From Megachile rotundata (taxonomy: Eukaryota; Arthropoda; Insecta; Hymenoptera; Megachilidae), in NCBI RefSeq assembly GCF_050947335.1, contig NC_134989.1, positions 1,977,501 through 2,041,500 on the forward strand: a stretch of 64,000 nucleotides of DNA, given 5' to 3'. This document shows positions 1-11,611 of the stretch, piece by piece. Position 1 is the first letter of the stretch, and each line of letters starts with the position of its first letter. The notes under the pieces were generated by a model, which saw only the letters and a list, made by a program, of their open reading frames with translations, was not told the origin of the DNA and did no database searches. Position numbers and translations under genes: made by a program.

Positions 1-1900
1 GATAGTCTTTTAAAAAAAAACTCATCAATCCCGCTCGCTCTAAAATGCCTTGAAACGTCGGTAAACGTCGGTAACTCTTACGCAAAATAACAAAACACAT
101 ATTCTAATATCATTCATTACTGTTAGGGTTTGGTCGAGCCCTGATATTGCACTACGTGCCGTCTATGTGCTGTGTTGTGAAGGACCACCCAATTTGACCG
201 GATTGGGGCCGTTAATAATGATGCACGTGATTAAATAACAGAAAACAGTTTATTTGAATATGTGGATGGAACTATATGTTTGTGTGTGAAAGAGTGTGTG
301 AAACTTGAATTTTCTATGTACTGGTTACTGACTAGTCTGATCACTAGCAAGTTCTAACTAAAGTGTCACTCTGAACCGTGACTCTACTATACTCTTTGCT
401 AACTATACTGAATGCTGTCTGCTCTGTTGGATATCTAACTATTTTCGAGTGTTCTACCTTAGTTAACACCTTTGTTCTCCCTTCCATTGCGCCCTTAGCG
501 TGGTACTTTTCTGGAAGGGGAACAGAAGTTCCTACGGGGGAGGACGGCGTTCCGGGGAGAATCTGGGTTTTTCCCGAATTCCGTGACGTAGCTCACGGTC
601 TGCGGGAACCGTTACTTTGGAGGCCCAGATCGCCCTCTGACCTTCTAATCTTCGAGGTTTATGACATGGCCTGTGTCACTGAAGCCAAAAACTCTAATGA
701 CTAGTGCAGCAATAAATAAATCTGCTAAAAACTACAAATTGTCACGTACCATCGTAGTGCTGGCACGCAGATGGTACGGATACTAAATTATGGGGTTCAA
801 AAGTGACCGCTTTCTCTCGTCATGTCGTAAACCTCATCTATGCGAAACTCTAACAATTACCGACGATTAATTATCAACATTCGGTCAGTTGGTTACTGAC
901 AGCATCATTCTCTCATTCCCGCACTCCCACATAACTTTCAAATGACTTTAAATAAACGATACCTTAAAAATGTACAAACATTTTATTTAAATTGAAGTAA
1001 GGCATGTTTAAAATGATGATCTTCAGCAGTCACGCAAACAGTGAAATTCTTGCAGAGCAATCAATTGTTCTTTTAATTGTTTTCATTCGAACTGTTCTGC
1101 AAGATCTAAATATTCGTTCTCTTATGTTCGTTGGTTATGGTAACTTTAATGTTTAAAAAATCTGCAATACATGAAAAATGAGCTGGACAGCCATCATAGT
1201 GGTATCATATTCCTCAACAAATATTTAAAGGATTATCTTAAAAAAATGTAGGCATTTTCTTCTAAAAGCATTAGGTACCTTGTTACGTTTAATGTACCGG
1301 ATTTATATCCGGTACAAAAATATCCACCACAAAATATCCACCTTTTTTACACATCAATTCGTTTACGAAAGTTCCTCACCATGTACACATGACACATTAT
1401 GCGCGATGAGTAATTCAAAGAAAAGAATCAGTTATTGCAAGATGTATTATTAAGAAAAAAGATGAATATTTTTAACGTTTCGATACTAAGGACTGGACAA
1501 TTGTGGTGCTTGTGTGATTGTGTATTTGTTTAGTGTGGGTTCCGAAAATTGTACTATTATTATACGGAAAACATCAAATATGACAGTCTCCCTTTTTACT
1601 TGACAATCCCATAGAGCGGGTATCGATATGCTCTTGTGGATTTTAGTGAGTAAATAGGTTTCTTGTCATACGACGATGTACTTCAAAATTAATGAGGAAT
1701 TCTCGCATCGTAAATTCACTCATGAGGTAAGCGTCCGAGTATTCTTTCATTTTGTCGTTAAACAAATAGTCATTTTTTTTAATTATCTAAAAAAACTGCG
1801 CTTCATCTTTACCTTTATTTTCGCTCAATCCATACAATTAGTTTCGTTAATAAATTTATACTTATTAATAGTTGTGAATTTTATAACTACTTACCGGCTG
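1..1900. other. AT-rich DNA without a recognised gene
   Basis: No coding sequence could be supported. The stretch from about 120 to 780 is less AT-rich than its surroundings and contains a 108-codon open frame (378-704) that resembles no family I know. This part could be an old LTR, since it begins TGTTAGGG, but I cannot find matching ends or a target duplication. The remainder is low-complexity AT-rich sequence. Confidence 0.4.
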
Positions 1901-1919
1901 ACGTATTACCGATGATGTG

Positions 1920-2166
1920 TAACTATGTTACCGATATCGCGCGATTTGTTTGTTCGCGACCAGGTTCAACCGTCACGCTTGCACCCGTCGCTCTCGCATC
2001 TGAGCGCGCGCTATTCTCGCGCTCTGATTGGTCAGTGTTTTTTATTAATAATTCAAAAACTAAGCTTTAACCAGCATTTTGGTAAAGGAAAAAGTTGTTC
2101 AGAATCACCCCAGCTACCACCCCCTAAAATTATGCCCACCAGTAGCCGAACACCCTGTATATACTT
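1920..2166 (+). repeat. MITE-like interspersed repeat, copy 1
   Basis: This stretch matches 2905-3140 (inverted) and 4525-4778 (direct). Shared blocks are a GC-rich segment with CTGAGCGCGCG, then TTGGTC, then a block with TTAATAATTCAAAAAC, AAGCTT and GGAAAAAGTTGTTCAGAAT, ending in CACCCTGTA. The ACACCCTG|TA end is typical of TA-targeting MITEs. No protein is encoded. The central AAGCTT/GTTGTTCAGAAT block also resembles the tandem units inside the foldback arms near 8.7-9.1, 31.5 and 60.2 kb. Confidence 0.65.
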
Positions 2167-2442
2167 TTGGTGAGCCCCACGTTGAACGCCAATTTTATAA
2201 ACGTCATATTTACATTTTTGGTGTATTTTGACAGATCTAATGCCCAGGTAGGCCGCTTACGTATAAATGAAAGTTATGTTAATATATCTTAAATTCTACT
2301 ACGGATTTTAATCGGAGGGATTTGGGCCTCCAGGTACTGGATAGCGGAGACATCTGTTTGGTCGTTGAAGAAAGTTAGAAACGATTGATGCAATAACAAA
2401 CACTAACAGATATACAGGAGGACGTCATTATAATCATCATAA

Positions 2443-2573
<131 letters not shown>

Positions 2574-2904
2574 ATTATTATTATGCGTATTACTGTAACC
2601 ATTTCATTATAAGCAAGTAGCATAAGAGTAACTTCATGATAAGAATGTGCAAGAACAGCACAGTCCTATTCCCGCAGTCCAACTGTCCTTTCCTGCTTAC
2701 CTACCCGGAATCTCCCTTCCCTTCAAACCAAGACTCCTAACCCTGATCCAGACCGAACGAAGAGGCGACACTCTCGTAAAGTACTCCATTCCAAACAGTT
2801 CGTAAAATATACGTTTTTACACTCATCTTTTTATAATCATTAAGTTAATTTCCCTTGCACCTCTTGAAATCAGGGCTAGGACCCAACGTTTTTCCCTCGC
2901 GGTT
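2574..2904. other. Non-coding spacer
   Basis: Sequence between the hexanucleotide array and the next MITE-like repeat. I see no gene, splice site pair or repeat match here. Confidence 0.4.
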
Positions 2905-3140
2905 GTATTTCCACCCACTACATCGGTGGGGATATAACACTGAACAAGATTTTCCTTTGCAAAAATGGGGTTTGAAGCTTCGTTATTGAATTATTAACGA
3001 AAAACATGGTCCAATCACAATGCGAGGATTTTGCGCGCTCAGACGCGAGAACAATAGCTTCGAATATGACAACCGATCGTCGTCGTGAACAAACGTATCG
3101 ATACCGCATCGGTATAAGGTCGGTATAACGTCGGTATAAC
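2905..3140 (-). repeat. MITE-like interspersed repeat, copy 2 (inverted)
   Basis: Reverse-complement copy of the repeat at 1920-2166 and 4525-4778. It carries the shared GCAAAAATGGGG, GAAGCTTCGTT and GCGCGCTCAG blocks. The right end holds three nearby GGTATAA(C/G)GTCGGTATAA-type units, so the terminal part is itself internally repeated. It is non-coding. Confidence 0.65.
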
Positions 3141-3805
3141 AGGAAGCTACTGGGTGAAAGTTACATCAATTAAGAAGTTAAGAATAATATTCAGTTCTTC
3201 GTAATTCGTAAATGAGAGATAAACCAATTAGTTGTTGTTTACCCAGGCCAAGTATATTGCATTTATTTAATGCCCTCGAAAAGGAAAAAAAATAAATTCA
3301 TGAAAATTAATTTTGTCAACTATTCCAATGAAGCAAACGAATAAGTTCACGTTTCAAAACCAATAAGAACCTTGTTTACGAAATAGAATAGATCTGGAAT
3401 GGAATATCTAATGCAGTCCTCATTGAAGTGAAATAAATCAATAGCTGCGTACGTTTAATTTTAAAAATACAACTTAAATAAAACTTACCCATTGATGCAT
3501 GAAGAAACTAGCTTCGATAAAAAATATTTGTGTCACCTGGTAGATCCACCAATCAGAGCATCAACAGCTGATATCCTGGCAGGGTCAATGAACTCTCAAT
3601 TTATTTCACTGTCTCTTTCTATTAATTACACAACATAAGCACGACCGGTAAACGGAACGAATGAAAACGCGTGAACGATTATTCATAGATATGTATGTTT
3701 AACGATACGCTATATTCTCATTATAATGTATCCGAATTAAGGAATCGAAATTATATTACATATTTTATTAGAAAGCATTGTTGGACTGGCCATGGATCGC
3801 GGTTT
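3141..3805. other. AT-rich DNA, nothing recognised
   Basis: Low-complexity AT-rich sequence. I see no open frame, RNA gene or repeat match that I can support. Confidence 0.4.
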
Positions 3806-3836
3806 CGTTCACGATCGCGAACGGTTGCCATGCAAC
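3806..3836. promoter_or_regulatory. Candidate regulatory palindromes (X-box-like)
   Basis: Two adjacent dyads lie in an otherwise AT-rich stretch. The first is the near-palindrome CGTTCACGATCGCGAACG (3806-3823). The second is GTTGCCATGCAAC (3824-3836), close to the RFX-factor X-box consensus although one position of the second half-site does not fit. They sit about 350 bp upstream of the possible first exon near 4190. Function is inferred from motif shape only. Confidence 0.25.
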
Positions 3837-4017
3837 GATGATCTGTTGAACGACTGCGGCGTCGATCGTCAGTCATCGTTTATTGTCAAAAGAAACGTGT
3901 CGAAATAAAATGTATGGATCGTTGTTTTTAACCGAAAATTCTGCTTTCTTGCTTTCAAGATAGTTTAAATTATTTATGAATATTCGTTCACGTGTTTTCA
4001 TTTGTCCTATTTACGTG

Positions 4018-4223
4018 TCGAACTCAGTGAAAATTAGTGAAAATTAGTAAAAAGTGACAGAGAAAAGTGATAATGAAAACTAATAATGAAAGATGACAGT
4101 GAAGTTTCTTACGCGTTTCTTGAGAGTTTCTGTATGGTGATTTATTTATACTATCAGTAAAGATCGGTGGATCGACCCGGCGACAGAGATGCATTTTCAT
4201 TCTGATTATTTACGGTTCAATGG
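4018..4223 (+). other. Possible 5' exon with splice donor (speculative)
   Basis: A TCAGT initiator-like sequence (about 4024) is followed by an untranslated-leader-like stretch with repeated GTGAAAATTAG. An ATG at 4189 opens a 12-codon reading frame that runs into a good splice donor, GG|GTGAGT, at 4223/4224. This resembles a short first coding exon of an insect gene with a long first intron. Against it, the coding part is very short and the next exon cannot be identified in the window. It could be chance. Confidence 0.2.
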
Positions 4224-4524
4224 GTGAGTTACATTGAAATTTGTTAATTATTCAAATTCAAATTTTTATTTGTTGAATGGAAAGGATATTTAATTTTTTT
4301 AAAATGAGCATTTGTTCTTTTTCATCATCATAATATCTACCGAGAATAATTTCCCTATTTTATCTATTATCTCTTTGCAATAACAAATAAACGTATCGAA
4401 TAAATTCGATTTATTATGATTGCGTTAGTAAGGACTAATTTCTTTATTTCTTATCCATTAATAAATGATAATTCAACAATAATTTAGATTTTTTCATTCG
4501 TTTTTCAATGTAACTTTCATCTAA

Positions 4525-4778
4525 CAGCTTTCTATTATATCGACGCTATACCGACGTGGTATCGATACGCTTGTTCACGACGACGATCGACCGTCATTTC
4601 CGAAGCTGTCACTCTCGCGACTGAGCGCGCGAAATCCTCGCATTGTGATTGGTCCATGTTTTTCGTTAATAATTGAAAAACGAAGCTTCAAACCCCATTT
4701 TTGCAAAGGAAAATCAAATTCAGAATGACGTCCTCTACCACCCCTTTCAGGGAGTAACACTAGTTACGGGACACCCTG
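4525..4778 (+). repeat. MITE-like interspersed repeat, copy 3
   Basis: Direct copy of the repeat at 1920-2166. It includes CTGAGCGCGCGAAATCCTCG, the ATTGGTCCATGTTTTTCGTT segment, the GAAGCTTCAAACCCCATTTT block and the terminal ACACCCTGTA. Copies 2 and 3 are closer to each other than to copy 1. Confidence 0.65.
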
Positions 4779-5840
4779 TATTTCATCAAATCTTTAGTTA
4801 TTCAAACTTCGAGATAATGTAGCAAAATCGCTTATTTATCGTAACACGCAATCCATTCGTAAAATACTGAATGGTCACGGTATTGATGAAATAAATGTAA
4901 TACGCTAATTTGTCAAAAAAACCTCACCCAAATATGTACTTATTTCGATACGTACGAAAACATGTTTTGTATCATCTCTAATGGGTTTAATATACAGGCA
5001 CGCAATGGTGCATGAAAAAGAAATTAAATTTTATAAGTAGAACGTATTTGTCGTTGGCGTGAAATTCTCGGAGGAAAGTACGATTGAAAGCCGCCGCAGC
5101 ACCTTCTACATTCGGCCGATAAATCGGTGGAGTTGTTCTGGTGGAGACACGCACGAAGTTAAAACCAGGTTGAGACACCTAAGAGTTTGTCGAGAGAACC
5201 GTGTAGGAGCTCAAGACATCGTCCAATGCTGGACGCCTGATTCTAACAATGCAAATCCGATCGTATTATTCGCGACGCGGAAAGTGCAGAAACATTCAAA
5301 TTGACCTTGTCGAGTAGTTTGGGAAAAGTCAAACGGTGTTTGTACTATGAAATTCATAAACCTATCAAGAACAACCAGAAGATGACGGCAGGCACAATAT
5401 GTGGGCTGAGCGACACTTCGGTTACCCAATATGATGATGAACTATGCTTGTACGATTTTACTACCAAACAACAAGGTAGCAGTACCATACGGTGGTGTCC
5501 GTATCCTCTATTTTTGTCCATAGTTTAGTACAAAGGTTTAAACAAAAATTATAAATTTTCAAAATACGATTGTCGCATTTAAGTTTAAGTAGTAAACATT
5601 AACAATAAATTGGAATAAATATTATTGTTATAAATATTAGAAATAATATAAAGCACTAATAAAATTGATTAATTAATTTAATCAAAATTAATTTTAATGA
5701 AAAATAATAAAGGATAATAAAGAAAGCAATATGCGAAATATTTATGTTTCCAGTTATTACAATATTTCATTTAAAATAGACATGGCTAAAACTTTTTACT
5801 TCATCTTTCATCTATGCTAATAATGCGTGCACATTTTTGA
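4779..5840. other. Unassigned stretch with moderate GC
   Basis: From about 5040 to 5530 the composition is less AT-rich, and open frames of 60-80 codons exist on both strands (for example 5059-5304 and 5301-5528 on plus). None resembles a known protein and no frame stands out. It may be unrecognised repeat or old exon material. Downstream of 5530 the DNA is AT-rich without signals. Confidence 0.35.
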
Positions 5841-5849
5841 ACTGCTTCA

Positions 5850-6240
5850 AAAATGTTACCCTTCATGCTTTTCATTAAAGCTTGTACAGTTCATATGTCT
5901 AGACTATCTCAAGCTTGCTTTATGCTGTTTTTATACTCCAAAACTGTAGCATACTGCTTTCAATTTATGTATAGCTTGCGAGTTAGAATTCCCCAAAGGT
6001 TTCCAATTGGATTTAGGTCAGGACATCAAGCAAACCACTGCATTAACTGGATATTTTTAGTTGGTAACCATTCTTTTGTGAACCTTGAATTATAGATCGC
6101 TATAGTAGCTTGTTAAAATATCCACTTTTCAATATCTGAGTATTTGTTCCGAGTTGCACCATTCTCGTAACTCGGAATAACATTGACTTAATATTTATGG
6201 GTATCCAGTCAAACCCAAAACGTGTCTACGTCTCATTCAC
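5850..6240 (-). pseudogene. Degenerate Tc1-type transposase remnant
   Basis: The minus strand encodes pieces of the C-terminal catalytic half of a Tc1 transposase. The clearest part reads FTKEWLPTKN, then CPDLNPIGNLWGIL, which matches the Tc1 SPDLNPIENLW block. The catalytic glutamate is replaced by glycine, and stop codons interrupt the frame (one just before CPDLNP). Tc1 transposases cut and paste DNA between TA sites using a DD34E triad; this copy cannot do so. No terminal inverted repeats were identified, so element limits are unknown. The Tc1 assignment is secure from the motif, but the exact family is not. Confidence 0.75.
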
Positions 6241-6810
6241 GCAATTTTAAATGCATACTTAAGACCACATGAACGTCTCCACAACTTGACGTTCTAAATT
6301 ATTGTTAACAGCCTTCTAACAGGCCAAAAAACACGTCATTCTAGTGCCAATAGATCTTTCTTTAAAGAAATTTAGTTCCTTTATCCTAAACTGTACACCA
6401 CTGCAGGATACAGTGTCTACGAAGTTCTTATCTACCCAGCGGGACAATACACTCAAGCTCAATCATTCAGCAGCCTCGCAGTGTGCCTCATTGCCGAGTT
6501 TCTTTGAAGGACCCAAATCACTCAAGTGTTTGGGTCACCTATTGTATCGTCGAAATCTTTCCAACATGGAGAAATTTCGTGTTTCAAGGAGTAGATGAAT
6601 TCGATTGAGGAAGAGGGTAAATAAAAATTGTTTAGTCGTAATTGAGCCTTAAAAATCATGATAGTTTATTGGCTCGAATGACTCGAATTAGGGGAAAAAG
6701 CCTTGCGGCATAAAAAACCCCTTACAAAATTATGTATTCGTTAACGATTCTACGGTGAAAATGTGTACGAGTATGTATACGTTATGTGTATGGTTAAGTT
6801 GATTGTGGAT
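6241..6810. other. No recognisable gene
   Basis: Between the Tc1 remnant and the 36-bp array. It may contain the remaining flank of the Tc1 relic, but I could not align it. An 84-codon open frame (6344-6598) has no recognisable features. Confidence 0.35.
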
Positions 6811-6954
6811 CGATTTGAGGAGAACAGGGTCTCGCTCAATGTTGTTCGATTTGAGGAGAACAGGGTCTCGCTCAATGTTGTTCGATTTGAGGAGAACAGG
6901 GTCTCGCTCAATGTTGTTCGATTTGAGGAGAACAGGGTCTCGCTCAATGTTGTT
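6811..6954. repeat. Tandem array of four identical 36-bp units
   Basis: Four identical 36-bp units begin at 6811, 6847, 6883 and 6919, each containing GAGGAGAACAGGGTCTCGCT; a partial fifth unit (CGATTTG) follows. The unit length is divisible by three and lacks stops, so several frames on both strands stay open. I attribute this to the repeat and not to a gene. Copy identity implies recent expansion or homogenisation. Confidence 0.95.
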
Positions 6955-6994
6955 CGATTTGCGTGATAATTCACGTTGCGTGAGATTATTCACG

Positions 6995-7175
6995 ATGATC
7001 GGGTTGAGGGTGTAGGACTCACTCGAATAATGTTGATGTGTACGTTTAACCACCCTACCGTGGCCTGTTCGAGGGTGTAGTGCTCGCCCGAACAGTGTAC
7101 AGTGTATGATTTAACCACCCTATCGTGGCCCATTCGAGGAGTGCAGGGTCTCGCTCGAATGGTGTTGTGAATGAT
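6995..7175. repeat. Diverged relatives of the 36-bp unit at about 65-bp spacing
   Basis: Three further segments resemble the 36-bp unit core. They begin near 7002 (GGGTTGAGGGTGTAGGACTC), 7069 (TTCGAGGGTGTAGTGCTCGC) and 7133 (TTCGAGGAGTGCAGGGTCTC). They are separated by a shared spacer containing TTTAACCACCCTA(C/T)CGTGGCC. The arrangement is an older, longer-period array next to the young 36-bp array. Confidence 0.7.
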
Positions 7176-7199
7176 TTCCGAACCACCCTGCATTGGTTA

Positions 7200-8490
7200 T
7201 AATACGTTGAGTTACGCGGAAACTTTTAAGTCACGATTGACTTCTTCGACTCTCGATCCGAACCGTGCAAGCTTCAACGTTCGACTGACTATTTTTTATA
7301 AAAGAAATCGCTTGAACACCTTCACGTTTCCGAAAGTAACGGTCCAGAGAAACTCTATGCCTTTGTTTGTCAAAAACTGTTTAAAACGAGAGGTACCGCT
7401 GTTAGCTGGTTTATGGTCTGTACATGTCTACGGTAAGATTCGTTCGGACCGGAGGTGATAGACAATAGGGTCTCCGGTGACCTGTATTCCGAAGTAAAAA
7501 CTATTGATGATGGCTTACGCGCCGAATCGCTTGGGCCCTGCAATAAATCGTTTAACCGCGGCAAAGGTTTCGGTTCGCGGCCGAACACCTATATTAACAA
7601 ACAATATTTACAACCTTAGAGTGAGGACTAAAAATCTCGTGTTCCCATTCGCTGAGTCGTCTCACCAATCAATGTTTTTACCAAATTACAAACTGTCCTG
7701 ATTGGTCCTTTATGGTAAATGCCTTCACGATTCAGTTTTTGGACAACTCGTTCTAGGCTTGGTAAACCTCTGGTAAAGTGCACTCACTTTTACGAACCAT
7801 GGTAACATTCAATATAACAGATTCAAGTGTTATTCAACTATCACTCAACACACAAGTGTACACGTCGTACAAGGTGGGACAGATAACGCAGCTTCCGCTG
7901 ATCTGATCAGCTTTGTAATGATCCCTGAGCCACGTGAGCCCGCAATACAACTATACAACATTTGTAACATGTAGGGCGGACAACGCAACTTCCGTTTATT
8001 TGAACACAACAGTGTGAAGGTCCCTGAGCCACTATGAATTTACCAACTGATTCCACTACACACTCACAACCAAACTGATTTCATTACGAATTCACAATCA
8101 AACTGCTTCCATTACATCGAAGAAACCTATCACCTTATGGGATAATGATTTACAACCTTCGTTGACCTGGACGCACCAGTGCGAAGGTCTTTGAGTCACT
8201 GTATAAATCCTTTTTTCTAACACCAAGCCTAAACAATTCAACATACAATCTCCATCGCCGTGACAAGTTGTGGATATGCAATGGGTCTATGATTTACAAC
8301 CTTCGAGAACAGTCGACGGAAAATTCATATTTACCCATCGCATGAACAGTGTTTCATGAATGAGATTAAAACATCCTCAAATCTTTGTTGATATCCGACA
8401 TATTGGCATTTTTCTTGTAAAGCTAAGTGTGGCCCAAATCACTACAGTTCTATCGCCAAATATTTTGAATCATAGTAAAATTTTAATTTT
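7200..8490. other. Unassigned sequence with imperfect direct repeats
   Basis: No gene is supported. A TATAAAAG box occurs near 7296, and the composition up to 7620 is LTR-like, but I could not find matching ends. Between about 7875 and 8200, related phrases recur: GGGACAGATAACGCAGCTTC and GGGCGGACAACGCAACTTC, each followed after roughly 50-70 bases by (G)TCCCTGAGCCAC, and again GGTCTTTGAGTCAC. This suggests an old tandem or retroelement-derived repeat. Confidence 0.35.
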
Positions 8491-8493
8491 TAA

Positions 8494-9985
8494 CGGACTT
8501 CGAAAAAGGAGGAGGTTACTCAATTCGATCAGTATTTTTTTTTTTCCTATGTATGTTCGCCGATTACGCCTAGCTGGGTAGACCGATCGGAACGAAACCT
8601 TTTGCATCTGGTAGGTTCTGACTCCCCATTGGTACCATTAGAAAAAAAAATTTCATTTTTTAATTGCAAAGTATTATTATTACAAAACAACCGGCAACTT
8701 TTGAAATAAACTCTTCTCGATTTTAGTGCGCTTTTAATATATTATTACGGACATGATTTTGAACAATTTTGTTCATATACAAATTTCGCGGAAAGCTTTA
8801 GTTTTCGAGATATTAGCGAAAAATTGTTGTTAACTTTTGAAATCAACTTCGAACGATTTTAATGTCCTTCGAATATGTTGTTAGGTGCGTGGTTCTGGAC
8901 AACTTTTTCCTCTTGCATAATTGACGGAAAGCTTTTGTTTTCGAGATATTAGCGAAAATTGTTGTTAACTTTTGAAACCAACTTCGAACGATTTTAATGT
9001 CCTTCTAATACGTTATTAGTGGCATGATTCTGAACGAGTTTTTCCTTATACATAATTGATGGAAAAACTTTAGTTTTCGTGATATTAGCGAAAAACTATT
9101 GTTATTAATATTAGTGGAACGCTCCGTGCTATGCACGGGAAAGACAAGAAAGGGCAATTACAATGCACTGTACCAAAACACAAACTAAGCTTTGCCGCTT
9201 TGACACGCAACTTATGCAGCAAGATGAGTTCACGTTGACGTTGGTGTATTATTCCCATTGCTTGGTACAGTCTGCGTATCGTTCTAAAAATGCATCAATT
9301 TGATTTGTTAGAAAATTTGTTGCGTAGGATCTGCTATTATTTTACGGATACTTTGACCCTTGCGCAGTCCTAAATCGTAAGAGATACACATGCGCAATAA
9401 ATTTTTGTAAAGAAAGTTAACAAAGAACAAATGAGTGAAGCACCCTCAATCATGATGTAATTAGTTTGTACTTGTCCCTGAAAGAGTGTCCCTTATTTTT
9501 TTTTCTATGCATGTTCGCCGGGTTTTCCTAGGTGGGTGGTCCGATCGGAACAAAGCCTTTCGCATCTTGTAGAGACTGACTCCCCATTGGTACCATTACC
9601 AAAAATTTTTTCATTTTTTAGTTGCAAAGGATTATTGTTGCAAAAAAATTGAAAAAGGAATATCCATGTTGTTTTTTACTTAATTATGTTCATGGCATTT
9701 ACGCAGACAAAAAAAAAGCCCGGAAGAACTGTCTCACAATATCCTATACAATTCTCCTCATTCCACTAAAAAGGGTGAAACAAAATAATTTTAAGAAAAA
9801 AAATACGCCGTCTTCGAAATGCACTAAAAAGTATAAAATAATTTCTATTTCCTAATGAAGTAATTTCTATTTCATTCAATCATACAATTACGTAACAGAT
9901 ATGAATGAAACCTATTTACTCGTTAGATAGTATATTAAATACATTTCAACCTTTTCGGAGGCGGCGCAAAATTAAAAGATTATAG
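8494..9985 (+). mobile_element. Foldback element, left arm only (FB1)
   Basis: This is one long arm of the foldback family also seen at 30528-31990, 58044-60421 and 62905-64000. It starts next to TTAA with CGGACTTCGAAAAAGGAGG. It then carries a poly-T/ATGTATGTTCGCC module and three tandem subrepeats of roughly 120-130 bp (from about 8690) containing CGAGATATTAGCGAAAA and AACTTCGAACGATTTTAATG. After a second ATGCATGTTCGCC module near 9505 comes the inner block ending CCTTTTCGGAGGCGGCGCAA (9954-9973). It breaks off near 9985, before the core and right arm. Long inverted arms with subrepeats are the hallmark of foldback transposons. The arm encodes no protein. Confidence 0.8.
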
Positions 9986-11611
9986 CGGGATAAAGATAAA
10001 GATTTGTACTTTATACTCCTGTAAACGGTACCACCAAAAAAAAGTGTGGCAAGTCCATGCATTTCGTCAAACTTTGGAATTTTCAATATAGCAAACATAA
10101 CCTCACATTTACGGTGTTATTGTGGTAAGGATGCATCAAATCTAAAATCGAACTGCAGGGTCTTAAAGTAGAGATCTCAAGCTTTAATATAAAAGAAAGA
10201 ACATAATTTTACGATGATTTTTCACAGAGTTGTCATCAGTCAAATTTGGCCAATTTTTGCCTAAAATTTTTCTATGCCATATTTCTTTTGAGCAGTGTAT
10301 TTATTGACTTAGACAATTTATTATTTTGTCATATAATTTGAAGTAATTAATATACATATTATTCAAAAGATGAATTAGATCGATAATATTTCTAATACAA
10401 ACTTTTAATCGTTGCACCTTAAACATAAATCAAATTTACTTTCTTCTGCAATTTTTAAGATAAATTCAAATTATGCGTAGCTTATGCCCATATTAATAAT
10501 TTTACTGTAAACTGATAATATTACACTTTGCTACTTAACGTTACACAGTTCAAATACTATTTTCTCTATTATTTAGAAGGAAAATCATAGGGTGCGGTAC
10601 ATGTTATAAACTGGGTATTATATTGTAGCTTGATTCTCGAGGGACAAACTGGTAACTTTACGCAAGATAGTGTCTATTTTTGCTACGAGTTCCGGATGTA
10701 GTTACATTATGCTAATCAAATGCAAATCTCTAAGAGTTACGAGAAGACAAACCCGTAGCTTCTATCTAAAGCTATAGTAATCGCTATTTTGTCGTAACCA
10801 GTTGATCGTGTTTGAGCTCGGTGACAGCGATGAAGGAAAACGACTGGTGGCAATGACTAAACAAAGGTCAGCTTCGTGTTAAAACGAATTAAAAATATTA
10901 TACGAAAGTATAATAATTGCAATTATTTGTTATCTTATGAAAACTGTTATCTAAACTCGTATTAATATTTAAGCATACATCGAAGTATATAGCAAATTGT
11001 ATAATTTTTTAAAGTTGGAATGTATAATATCACATGTAGTAGATTTTCTAATTACTGTAAAACAGCACACGAGTTCAACAGTGCTATTAAGCGTAAGGTA
11101 ATTTTCGAATTTATACTTGCAGTTTCTCTTTCCTGTTTTTTATAATTCGATTGTCTTAGAAATGAAAAATGTGGCAACTTTTCGTATCTCTACAGCACGG
11201 TAGAATGGGAAAGTAAAATTAGTAGTCGATTATTATTCGCGAGTCATTTGCCTTGGAGGAGGGATTGTAATTTTTTGAAAATTGCCCCATTATTCTCGTA
11301 TTCATTACTGAACATTTTAGTTAAAAATTAAGAAATGTTTTACTGTGCAATGGTTTTGCTCAGGGTCGTATTAATCCTATTCTAGGTATGGAGATCATAG
11401 GTAGGCGGTTGTAGTTAAAATTAAACTCGAAATTTAATTGTGGTGAAAATATAAGCTAAATTTGACGCATTTTCACAGTTATGTGCGTCATGTATAGCAG
11501 ATGATATTATAAAGCAAAGGGTTAACTATCAAACCAGTCTTGTTTGTAGCACTCATGGCATACAACGTGTTAATTACATTTAAAGGGAGTAATATGACAG
11601 CTTAAACTTAC
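9986..11611. other. AT-rich putative intron sequence
   Basis: No gene or repeat is supported. If the PDZ exon at 11612-11805 belongs to a minus-strand gene, this is its downstream intron. I looked for the next exon completing the PDZ domain and did not find a convincing one. An octamer-like ATGCTAATCAAATGCAAAT occurs near 10708. Confidence 0.4.

Noticed and set aside
378..704. 108-codon frame in a less AT-rich patch
   Set aside because: No recognisable domain, codon pattern or splice context. It may be old LTR sequence, so it is described only within the region entry.
6344..6598. Possible exon downstream of the Tc1 remnant
   Set aside because: No domain, and neighbouring sequence is compatible with decayed transposon flank. 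There is no splice evidence.
6730..7053. Several overlapping open frames on both strands across the 36-bp array
   Set aside because: A 36-bp unit without stops keeps all such frames open. No flanking coding sequence or splice sites support any of them.
10706..10726. ATGCTAATCAAATGCAAAT as a POU/octamer enhancer site
   Set aside because: A single AT-rich match in an AT-rich intron is expected by chance. No conserved context is visible.
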